DNA from: Derxia lacustris
GTDB taxonomy: Bacteria > Pseudomonadota > Gammaproteobacteria > Burkholderiales > Burkholderiaceae_E
Direction of reading: 5' to 3'
DNA length: 64,000 nucleotides
Assembly: GCF_002105195.1 (NCBI RefSeq)
Contig: NZ_MUHU01000031.1
Coordinates: 62,001-126,000 of the forward strand
The notes under the pieces: generated by a model
Seen by the model: the letters and a program-made list of their open reading frames with translations, nothing else
Databases searched by the model: none
What the model was told of the DNA's origin: nothing
Translations under genes and position numbers: made by a program
Shown: one piece after another, positions 47,180 through 54,453 of the stretch
Layout of the letters: every line of letters begins with the position of its first letter
Position numbering within the stretch: position 1 is the first letter of the stretch

Positions 47180-48445
47180 TCAGCGGCCGAGCCCGACGCG
47201 CAGCCGCGCGATGCCTTCGCGCAGCAGCGCCGGTTCGTTGGCCAGGCACCAGCGCACGAAGCCTTCGCCCTCGGCGCCGAAGGCGAGGCCTGGCGCCAGA
47301 CCGAGCCGCTGCTCGCGCACCAGCCGCTTGCACAGCCCGAGGCTGTCGCGCTCGCCCTCCAGCCGGAAGAACGCGTACATCGCGCCCGGCGGCAGCGCCA
47401 CCTGCACGCCCGGCACCTCGGCCAGCCCGGCCACCAGCACATCGCGCGCGGCGCGGTAGTGCGCGAGCTGGGCCTCGATCACCGCCTCGCCGAGCCCGAG
47501 CGCCGCAAGCCCCGCCGCCTGCACGAAGCCGGGCGCGCAGCTGGTGTTGTATTCGATGAGCACGCCGAGCCGTTCCATCAGCGGCGCCGGCGCCACCAGC
47601 CAGCCGAGGCGAAAGCCGGTCATGCGCCAGCTCTTGCTGAAGCTGTTGACGGCCAGCAGCCGGTCCTCGGGCTCGGCGACTTCGAGGAAGCCGGGCGCCA
47701 CGGCGTAACCGCGCGGATTGCGCGCGCTGGCGGCATCGGCGGCATGGCCGTACCAGAGCCGGTCGTAGACGTCGTCGGCGACGATCCAGATGCCGTGGCG
47801 GCGGCAGTGCGCCAGGATCGCGTCGCGCTCGGCGGCGGTCAGCGTCCAGCCGGTCGGGTTGTTGGGTGAGTTGATGACGAGCGCGCGCGTGCCGGGCGTG
47901 AGCGCGTCGAGCAGCCGGTCGAGGTCGAGGCGAAAGCCGCGCTGGGCATCGAAGTCGAGCGCCACCCTCAGCACCTGCGCGCCGAGGATCGCCGGCGCCT
48001 CGGTGAGGTTGGGCCAGACCGGCGTGACGATGACCACCCGCGAGCCCGGATCGAGCAGGGTCTGGTGCGCCAGCATCAGCGCGCTCACGCCCGAGGAGGT
48101 GACGGCCACGCGCCCGGCGCCGATCTCCCTGCCGTGCAAGCGCGACAGATAGCCGGCGAGCGCCTCGCGCAGTGCCGGCTGGCCCAGGTTGTGGCCGTAG
48201 CGCGTGTCGCCGGCCGCCAGCGCCGCCTGCGCCGCCGCGACGATGCGCGGATCGGTCGGCCAGTCGGGCTCGCCAAACCAGAACGGCAGCACATCGAGCC
48301 CGAGGCCGGCATTGGCCACCTCGCGGATGCGCGAGCCTTCGAGCGCGGCGACGGCGGCGCGCGCGGGCGGGAGAGCGGGCAGGGCGGCGGACGGAAGCGC
48401 GGACGGGACGGCGGACGGGGCGAGGACGGAGCTGAGATCGGTCAC
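47180..48445 (-). CDS. class I/II pyridoxal phosphate aminotransferase
   Basis: A 421-residue PLP aminotransferase of the aspartate aminotransferase family: LPFWFGEPDWPTDPRIVAAA, DTRYGHNLGQPALREALAGY, RALVINSPNNPTGWTLTAAE, IVADDVYDRLWYG, the PLP Lys in VNSFSKSWRMTGFRLGWLVA and ALPPGAMYAFFRLEGE. I chose GTG at 48445 (VTDLSSVL). The frame stays open to an ATG at 48577, but that part is Ala/Arg/Ser low complexity and would overlap the start region of the divergent transporter. Substrate unknown; it resembles the large 'pyridoxal phosphate-dependent aminotransferase' group acting on aromatic or branched amino acids. Confidence 0.88.
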   Translation of the reverse strand: MTDLSSVLAPSAVPSALPSAALPALPPARAAVAALEGSRIREVANAGLGLDVLPFWFGEPDWPTDPRIVAAAQAALAAGDTRYGHNLGQPALREALAGYLSRLHGREIGAGRVAVTSSGVSALMLAHQTLLDPGSRVVIVTPVWPNLTEAPAILGAQVLRVALDFDAQRGFRLDLDRLLDALTPGTRALVINSPNNPTGWTLTAAERDAILAHCRRHGIWIVADDVYDRLWYGHAADAASARNPRGYAVAPGFLEVAEPEDRLLAVNSFSKSWRMTGFRLGWLVAPAPLMERLGVLIEYNTSCAPGFVQAAGLAALGLGEAVIEAQLAHYRAARDVLVAGLAEVPGVQVALPPGAMYAFFRLEGERDSLGLCKRLVREQRLGLAPGLAFGAEGEGFVRWCLANEPALLREGIARLRVGLGR

Positions 48446-48647
48446 GGCGGTCGGCAAAGTTGGGCGGGAATCGGGCGCGGCGGCAGCGGCGGGCAAGGCC
48501 CGGCGGGCACTGGCCGCGGGCCGGACGGCGGACCGGCTGCGGCAGTGTGCCGGATGCGCGGCGGCTATCCGAGCCATGCAAACAGCTCATCCCCGGCCGC
48601 TGGCCGCAGCCCGCAAACTGGCGCCCCGCCTGCTATCGCCACCCGTC

Positions 48648-49859
48648 ATGATTCCGCCGCTGCGCCATCGTCTGTCTCTCACCACCGTGCTCGTGTGCGG
48701 CGGATTCGTCGTCACGCTGGCGATGGGCATTCGCCACGGCTTCGGGTTTTGGCAGCTGCCGATCACGCAGGAGCGCGGCTGGTCGCGCGAGACCTTCGCC
48801 TTCGCGCTGGCCTTGCAGAACCTGCTCTGGGGCGCGACCCAGCCCTTCGCCGGCATGCTGGCCGACCGCCACGGCGCCTTCCGCGTGCTGGCGCTGGCGG
48901 TGCTCTGCTACGCGGGCGGGCTGGTGCTGATGGCGCTTGCGCCGAATGTGCCGCTGTTCGATCTGGGCGCCGGCGTGCTGATCGGCGTGGCCTGCTCGGG
49001 CACCACCTACTCGCTGGTCTACGGCGTGATCGGCCGCACCGCGCCGCCCGCAAGGCGCAGCCAGGCGCTCGGCATTTGCGCGGCGGCCGGCTCGTTCGGC
49101 CAGTTCGCGATGGTGCCGATCTCGCAATGGCTGATCGGCCATGTCGGCTGGCAGCAGGCGCTGTTCGGCCTCGCGGCGCTGGCGCTGCTGATGCTGCCGC
49201 TCGGCCTCGGCTTGCGCGAGCCGGCGGCCGCGCCCGCCGCACCCGGCATGCAGCAGTCGCCGCTGGCGGCCGCGCGCGAGGCCTTCGCCACGCCGGCCTT
49301 CCGCTGGCTGATGGTCGGCTACTTCGTCTGCGGTTTTCAGGTGGTGTTCATCGGCGTGCATCTGCCGGCCTATCTGCGCGACAAGGCGATGGACCCCCAG
49401 CTGGCGGTGTGGGCGCTGGCGCTGATCGGGCTGTTCAACATCGCCGGCACCTGGAGCGCTGGCCAGCTCGGCGCGCGCATCAAGGCCAAGTGGCTGCTGT
49501 CGGGCATCTATTTCACGCGCGCGGCGGTGATTGCGCTGTGGCTGGCGCTGCCGCTCACGGCCGCCTCCACGCTGGTGTTTGCGGCGGCGATGGGCTTCTT
49601 GTGGCTGGCCACGGTGCCGCTCACCAGCGGCGTCATCGCCACGGTGTTCGGCGTGCGCTATCTGGGGATGCTGTCGGGCTTCGTGTTCTTCAGCCATCAG
49701 GTCGGCAGCTTCCTGGGCGTGTGGCTGGGCGGCTGGCTGTACGACAGGCGCGGCAGCTATGACGTGGTCTGGGCCATCACCGTCGTGCTGGGCGTGGTGG
49801 CCGGGCTGGCGAACTTGCCGATCCGCGAGCAGCCGATGGCGCGGCTCGCGGTGGCGTGA
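48648..49859 (+). CDS. major facilitator superfamily transporter
   Basis: A 403-residue inner-membrane transporter with about 12 hydrophobic segments, for example LTTVLVCGGFVVTLAMGIRHG, LGAGVLIGVACSGTTYSLVY and WALALIGLFNIAGTWSAGQL. The MFS motif after helix 2 appears as GMLADRHGAFRVL. It resembles the oxalate/formate and monocarboxylate branches (NarK-like spacing is absent), but the substrate cannot be fixed. ATG at 48648 gives a compact N-terminus (MIPPLRHRLSL); another ATG at 48576 in frame would add 24 residues. Divergent from the aminotransferase. Confidence 0.87.
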   Translation: MIPPLRHRLSLTTVLVCGGFVVTLAMGIRHGFGFWQLPITQERGWSRETFAFALALQNLLWGATQPFAGMLADRHGAFRVLALAVLCYAGGLVLMALAPNVPLFDLGAGVLIGVACSGTTYSLVYGVIGRTAPPARRSQALGICAAAGSFGQFAMVPISQWLIGHVGWQQALFGLAALALLMLPLGLGLREPAAAPAAPGMQQSPLAAAREAFATPAFRWLMVGYFVCGFQVVFIGVHLPAYLRDKAMDPQLAVWALALIGLFNIAGTWSAGQLGARIKAKWLLSGIYFTRAAVIALWLALPLTAASTLVFAAAMGFLWLATVPLTSGVIATVFGVRYLGMLSGFVFFSHQVGSFLGVWLGGWLYDRRGSYDVVWAITVVLGVVAGLANLPIREQPMARLAVA

Positions 49860-49883
49860 CGGCGCTGTCCGACAACGAAATCC

Positions 49884-49960
49884 CGCATTGAGAAACGGTC
49901 TCCCCGCGCGTCTAGTGGCGCGCCAGCGGACGCAAGCTAAGTCCGCGCATTGAGGAGACC
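49884..49960 (+). promoter_or_regulatory. leader of the PHB depolymerase gene with possible SD-blocking pairing
   Basis: The ribosome-binding site lies in GGAGACCG (49954-49961), and its exact complement CGGTCTCC is at 49896-49903, 50 bases upstream. Between them GCGGAC (49926-49931) and GTCCGC (49941-49946) form another hairpin. CGCATTGAG occurs twice, at 49884-49892 and 49946-49954, next to each arm. The leader RNA could mask the ribosome site. Confidence 0.35.
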
Positions 49961-49963
49961 GCC

Positions 49964-51475
49964 GTGATTTCAGTTTCACCCTCGCGCCGGCGCGCGCTGC
50001 ATGCGCTTGCGCTGTCCCTCGCCTTGCCCTTTGCCGCGCTGCCGCTCGCGGCCCGCGCCGCGCCGCCGCTCGCCGGCTACAACGTCGACAAGACGCAAAG
50101 CTCGGTCTCGGGCCTGTCGGCCGGCGGCTTCATGGCCGTGCAGCTCGGCGTGGCCTATTCGTCGATCTTCAAGGGCGTGGGCGTGTTCGCCGGCGGGCCC
50201 TACGACTGCGCCGGCCAGCGCAACTACACCGGCTGCATGTACCAGTCGTCGCCGAGCGTCACGCAGTCGGTGACCAACATGCGCAACTGGAGCGGCAACC
50301 AGATCGACCCGGTCGCCAACATCGCCAGCCAGCGCATCTACCTGTTCAGCGGCAGCGCCGACACCACGGTGGCCACCAGCGTGATGAACCAGGTGCAGGC
50401 GATGTACGTCGGCACCGGCAACTTCGTGAGCGCCGCCAACCTGCGCTACGACAAGCCGAGCGGCGCGGCCCATACCTTCCCGACCGACTACGACAGCACC
50501 GGCAACAACGCCTGCGGCTCGGCCGTGTCGCCGTACATCAGCAATTGCAGCTTCGATGGCGCCGGGACGATGCTGCAATGGATCTACGGCACGCTGGCCG
50601 CGCGCAACACCGGCACGCTCGGCGGCAGCCTGGTGCAGTTCGACCAGACCGAGTTCATCGGCGCCGGCAAGGGCATGGACTCGACCGGCTGGGCCTTCGT
50701 GCCGGCCGCCTGCGCCGCCGGCCAGGCCTGCAAGGTGCATGTGGCGCTGCACGGCTGCCAGCAGGGCTACACCAAGATCGGCGACAAGTTCCTGCGCAAC
50801 ACCGGCTACAACCGCTGGGCCGACACCAACAAGCTCATCGTCCTGTACCCGCAGGCGGTGGTCGACAACACCAGCCACGCCACGGCGGCCAGCGGCTCGC
50901 TCGCCAACCCCAACGGCTGCTTCGACTGGATCGGCTGGTACGGCAGCAATTTCGACCAGAAGGCCGGCGTGCAGATGGCGGCCATCAAGGCGATGGTCGA
51001 TCGCATCGGCAGCGGCTTCACGGGCGGCGGCGGGGGCGGAACCGGCGTGCCGGCGGTGCCGACCGGACTGGCCGCGACCGGCAGCACCAGCACGTCGATC
51101 ACGCTGGCGTGGGGCGCCAGCGGCGGCGCCACCGGCTATCAGGTGTGGCGCAACGGCACGCAGGTGGGCACGACCACCGGCACCGGCTACACCGACGGCG
51201 GCCTCGCGCCCGCGACCAGCTACAGCTATGCGGTGGCGGCGGTGAATGCCAACGGCGCAAGCGCGCAGTCGGCGCCGGTCGCGGCCAGCACCCAGGCCGG
51301 CACGGCCTATTCGCAGGCCATCACCGACACGGTCGTCAACCACTACGCGGCCGGGCGGCTGACCTTGCAGCAATATCTGACGCTCGGCGGACGCATCGGC
51401 TACACGGCCAGCGTCACGCTCTACCTCTGCGGCTCGACCTGGACCAACTCGGCGAGCTGCGGGCCGTTTGCATGA
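49964..51475 (+). CDS. secreted polyhydroxybutyrate depolymerase
   Basis: A 503-residue extracellular esterase. The signal peptide is RRRALHALALSLALPFAALP, ending near ARA (32). Catalytic domain: lipase box SSVSGLSAGGFMAVQLGV (Ser52), oxyanion HVALHGCQQGYTKIG, and NPNGCFDWIGWYG with the Asp/His region. A Gly-rich hinge (about 356-361) leads to a fibronectin type III domain (VPTGLAATGSTSTSITLAWG to about 447) and a short C-terminal module (VVNHYAAGRLTLQQYLTLGG, with two Cys near the end) that probably binds polymer. GTG start with AGGAG upstream. It would cut extracellular polyhydroxyalkanoate for use as carbon; some close relatives act inside the cell, but the signal peptide argues for export. 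Confidence 0.9.
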   Translation: MISVSPSRRRALHALALSLALPFAALPLAARAAPPLAGYNVDKTQSSVSGLSAGGFMAVQLGVAYSSIFKGVGVFAGGPYDCAGQRNYTGCMYQSSPSVTQSVTNMRNWSGNQIDPVANIASQRIYLFSGSADTTVATSVMNQVQAMYVGTGNFVSAANLRYDKPSGAAHTFPTDYDSTGNNACGSAVSPYISNCSFDGAGTMLQWIYGTLAARNTGTLGGSLVQFDQTEFIGAGKGMDSTGWAFVPAACAAGQACKVHVALHGCQQGYTKIGDKFLRNTGYNRWADTNKLIVLYPQAVVDNTSHATAASGSLANPNGCFDWIGWYGSNFDQKAGVQMAAIKAMVDRIGSGFTGGGGGGTGVPAVPTGLAATGSTSTSITLAWGASGGATGYQVWRNGTQVGTTTGTGYTDGGLAPATSYSYAVAAVNANGASAQSAPVAASTQAGTAYSQAITDTVVNHYAAGRLTLQQYLTLGGRIGYTASVTLYLCGSTWTNSASCGPFA

Positions 51476-51485
51476 AGGGAAGGCC

Positions 51486-51626
51486 ATGCCGGAAATGACG
51501 CGGGCGCGATGGTGGCGCGTGGCGGGCTGGGCGCTCGCCGTGGCCGCCATTGCGCTCGCGCTCGCCGGCTGGACCCGGCCCGGACTGGTCGTGGACCTGT
51601 TCGGGCAGCTCTATTCGTGCATGTGA
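51486..51626 (+). CDS. 46-residue single-span membrane protein
   Basis: MPEMTRARWWRVAGWALAVA begins a short frame ending in FGQLYSCM. Residues about 11-28 are one hydrophobic span (VAGWALAVAAIALALAGW) after a basic, Trp-rich N-terminus, so the N-terminus should stay inside and about 18 residues lie outside. AAGGGAAGG is a strong ribosome-binding site 3-11 bases before the ATG. It starts 10 bases after the depolymerase stop and ends 7 bases before the convergent glutathione reductase, filling the gap exactly. Function unknown; co-expression with the depolymerase is likely. Confidence 0.6.
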   Translation: MPEMTRARWWRVAGWALAVAAIALALAGWTRPGLVVDLFGQLYSCM

Positions 51627-51633
51627 CCGGCGC

Positions 51634-52995
51634 TCAGCCCGCCTTGCGCGGCGTGCGCATCAGCACGAACTCCTCGCCCGCCGTGGGGTGGACGGCGATC
51701 GTGCGGTCGAAGTCGGCCTTGGTCGCGCCCATCGTGATGGCCACCGCAAAGCCCTGCACCAGCTCGCCGGCGTCGGTGCCGATCATGTGCAGGCCCAGCA
51801 CCTTGTCGGTCGTGCTGTCGACGACGAGCTTCATGTAGCTGCGCTCGGTGCGGCCCGAGATGGTGTTCTTCATCGGCCGGAAGTCGCTCTCGAACACGGT
51901 CACGCGCAGGCCGCGCGCCTTCGCGGCTTCCTCCGACAGACCGATGCTGCCGATCGGCGGCTGCGAGAACACGGCGCTGGCGATCAGGCTGTGGTCGATG
52001 TGGCGCGGCGTGTTGCCGAACTCGGTGTCGACGAAGGCACGCGCCTCGGCGATGGCCACCGGCGTGAGCGCCACGCGATTGGTCACGTCGCCGACAGCAA
52101 ACACGCCCGGCAGCGTGGTGCGCGAAAAGCCGTCGACCACCACCGCGCCGGTCTTGGCGTCGATTTCGACGCCGGCTTCCTCCAGCCCGATGCCGCGTGA
52201 ATTGGGCACCCGGCCGAGCGCATTGAGCACCGCGTCGGCGCGCAGCTCGCGGCCGTCGGCGCTGCGCACGATGAATTCGGCGCCGACGCGCTCGATGCCG
52301 GCGGGCGCGAAGCCGGCTTCGAGCGCGACGCCGCGATTGCCCAGCTCGGTGGCGAGGCGGCGGCGCAGGTCTTCGTCAAAGCCGCGCAGCGGCGCGTCGC
52401 CGCGATAGGCCACGGTGACCGCGCTGCCAAAGCCGCGAAAGATGCCGGCGAACTCGACCGCGATGTAGCCGGCGCCCAGCACCAGCAGCCGCGCCGGCCG
52501 CTCGGTGAGATCGAGCAGCTCGTTGGAGGTGAGCGCCAGCTCGATGCCGGGAATGGCCGGCGCGGCCGGCTTGCCGCCGGTGGCGATCAGGATGCGTTCA
52601 GCCGTCACGCGCTTGCCGCCGATGTCGACCGTGTGCGCATCGAGCAGCCGGCCGCGCCCGTCGATCAGCGTCACGCCCGAGTCGGCCAGCAGCTTGCGGT
52701 AGATGCCTTCGAGGCGGTCGGTTTCCTTGGCCTTGGCGGCGGCCAGCACGGCCAGGTCGAAGCTGGGTTCGGGCACGGTCCAGCCGTAGCCAGCGGCGTC
52801 GGCAAACGCGTCGGAGAACTGCGCGCCGTACATGAACAGCTTCTTGGGCACGCAGCCGCGGATCACGCAGGTGCCGCCGACGCGGCTGTCCTCGCAGATC
52901 GCCACGCGCACGCCCTTGGATGCGGCATAGCGGCTGCCGGCCACGCCGCCCGAGCCGGCGCCGAGCGTGATGAGGTCGTAGTCGTAGCGGCTCAC
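51634..52995 (-). CDS. gor: glutathione-disulfide reductase
   Basis: NADPH-dependent flavoenzyme that keeps glutathione reduced. 453 residues. FAD site LITLGAGSGGVAGSRYAASK, redox disulfide GGTCVIRGCVPKKLFMYG, second nucleotide site LLVLGAGYIAVEFAGIFRGF, FAVGDVTNRVALTPVAIAEA and the C-terminal dimer/His region DRTIAVHPTAGEEFV. All catalytic residues are visible. Its ATG overlaps the stop of the DUF2237 gene (ATGA). Confidence 0.95.
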   Translation of the reverse strand: MSRYDYDLITLGAGSGGVAGSRYAASKGVRVAICEDSRVGGTCVIRGCVPKKLFMYGAQFSDAFADAAGYGWTVPEPSFDLAVLAAAKAKETDRLEGIYRKLLADSGVTLIDGRGRLLDAHTVDIGGKRVTAERILIATGGKPAAPAIPGIELALTSNELLDLTERPARLLVLGAGYIAVEFAGIFRGFGSAVTVAYRGDAPLRGFDEDLRRRLATELGNRGVALEAGFAPAGIERVGAEFIVRSADGRELRADAVLNALGRVPNSRGIGLEEAGVEIDAKTGAVVVDGFSRTTLPGVFAVGDVTNRVALTPVAIAEARAFVDTEFGNTPRHIDHSLIASAVFSQPPIGSIGLSEEAAKARGLRVTVFESDFRPMKNTISGRTERSYMKLVVDSTTDKVLGLHMIGTDAGELVQGFAVAITMGATKADFDRTIAVHPTAGEEFVLMRTPRKAG

Positions 52996-53393
52996 TTGGC
53001 GGCTCCGTCGTCGCCGACCCAGGCGTGGTAGCGCAGATCGGCCAGCGTGGCCACTTCGAGCGCGCGTTCATGCGTGGCTTCGAGCACCACCGCCGGCGCG
53101 GCGCCGGCCTCCATCGCCTCGACCCAGCGCGGCGCGCACAGGCACCAGCGGTCGCCCGGCTTGAGCCCCGGAAAGCGGTACTGCGGCACCGGCGTGGACA
53201 GGTCGTTGCCGGCGGCCTTGCTGAAGGCCAGGAACTCGGCCGTCATGCGCACGCAGATGGTGTGCTGGCCGTGGTCTTCGGGCGAGGTGTTGCAGCAGCC
53301 ATCGCGGAAGAAGCCGGTGAGCGGACGGGTCGAGCAGGTCTGGAGCGGACCGCCGAGCACATTGCGCTCGGTGCGTGCAGGGGATGCGGACAT
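52992..53393 (-). CDS. DUF2237 family protein
   Basis: 133 residues: RNVLGGPLQTCSTRPLTGFF, RDGCCNTSPEDHGQHTICVR, FSKAAGNDLSTPVPQYRFPG and LKPGDRWCLCAPRWVEAMEA. The five conserved cysteines (CS, CC, CLC) are in place. The family is widespread and its function unknown; the Cys pattern suggests metal or redox chemistry, and coupling to glutathione reductase (4-base overlap) fits that. ATG at 53393 starts MSASPARTERN. Confidence 0.9.
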   Translation of the reverse strand: MSASPARTERNVLGGPLQTCSTRPLTGFFRDGCCNTSPEDHGQHTICVRMTAEFLAFSKAAGNDLSTPVPQYRFPGLKPGDRWCLCAPRWVEAMEAGAAPAVVLEATHERALEVATLADLRYHAWVGDDGAAK

Positions 53394-53526
53394 GACGGAG
53401 CCGGAACATGAGGTTTGCAAAATGTCGTGGCGGAGCGACACGGCGACGTGCCGGGATTTTGCGCTCTAATCGCAAACCCCGGCCCGCGCAGGGCCCGGTG
53501 GCTCACTTCACGTCCGTTCGCGCCCG

Positions 53527-54453
53527 ATGCAGCAAACCCTTCTCTATCTCGTCTTTCTTGCCGGATTTGCTGCGCTCATCGTCTGGGCGCTGCGGCACCG
53601 GCTGCGCCGCCACCGCGCCATCACCGAGGAGCGCGAGACCGAACGCGCGCGCCAGCTCGGCATCGAGGCGCTGGTGCGCCGGGCCCGGGTTGGCGGCAAG
53701 ACCGGCAGCTTCGGCAGCGACGACGCCGCCACCATCGAGGCGCCGCCGCCGACCATTCCGCATGCGGTCGCGGTGGCGGTGGCGCATACGCGCGGCGGCC
53801 AGGCGCCGATCGAGGAGCTGTTCGACGATCTGGCCGATCTGCCGCCGGTGCAGCGCAGCGTGGCGCGCCCAGGCGGCCCGGCCACCGTGGTCGATACCGC
53901 GCTGCGCGGCGTGCCGACCCGCAGCGGCGACAGCGGCTCGGTGACCATCGCGCTCAACAGCATGCTGGTCACCTCGATCCAGCCGACGCAGATCCCGCAG
54001 CTGGGCGGCAACGACGGCATCGAGACCGGCGCGGTCAGCCTCGATCACGCCGGGCTGCTGCGGCTGGAGCGGGTGCGCTTCGCGCGCGTGGCGCTGGCCT
54101 ATCAGCAGTCGCACGGTTTTCGGGCGCGGCGCTTTGCCGGCCGCGCGCCGATCGATGTGCTGATGGCGCTCGGCGATTCGCCGACGCCGGTCGGCGCGCT
54201 GCGGGCCTCGCGCCGCACCGGGCTGGCGGCGCTCGACGAGCTGCATGCCTTCCACACCGTGACCAAGGCGCTGCACATCAAGCGCGCCTTCTTCGTGGCG
54301 CAGGAGGGCGTGGACGAGCCGGCCGAGGCCTATGCCAACAAGCACGGCATCGTGACCATCGACGCGCGCAAGCTCGCGGCCTGGATCGAGACCACCGATC
54401 CGCGCCATCTGCCCCGGCTGCTGCGCGCGGCGCGCGGACGCGGCAAGGACTGA
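53527..54453 (+). CDS. membrane-anchored protein, possible Mrr-like C-terminus
   Basis: 308 residues. One N-terminal membrane span (LLYLVFLAGFAALIVWALRH) is followed at once by basic residues, so the bulk is cytosolic. The middle (60-150) is Pro/Ala/Thr-rich and probably disordered. The last 130 residues look folded: LRLERVRFARVALAYQQSHG, LDELHAFHTVTKALHIKRAF and EAYANKHGIVTIDARKLAAW. The 'A-x-x-Y-A-x-x-x-x-I-x-x-I-D-x-x-x-L' pattern resembles the end of Mrr-type restriction endonuclease folds, but I cannot see a full D-ExK active site. Upstream of an exonuclease/GIY-YIG nuclease gene whose start it overlaps. Function unknown. Confidence 0.65.
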   Translation: MQQTLLYLVFLAGFAALIVWALRHRLRRHRAITEERETERARQLGIEALVRRARVGGKTGSFGSDDAATIEAPPPTIPHAVAVAVAHTRGGQAPIEELFDDLADLPPVQRSVARPGGPATVVDTALRGVPTRSGDSGSVTIALNSMLVTSIQPTQIPQLGGNDGIETGAVSLDHAGLLRLERVRFARVALAYQQSHGFRARRFAGRAPIDVLMALGDSPTPVGALRASRRTGLAALDELHAFHTVTKALHIKRAFFVAQEGVDEPAEAYANKHGIVTIDARKLAAWIETTDPRHLPRLLRAARGRGKD

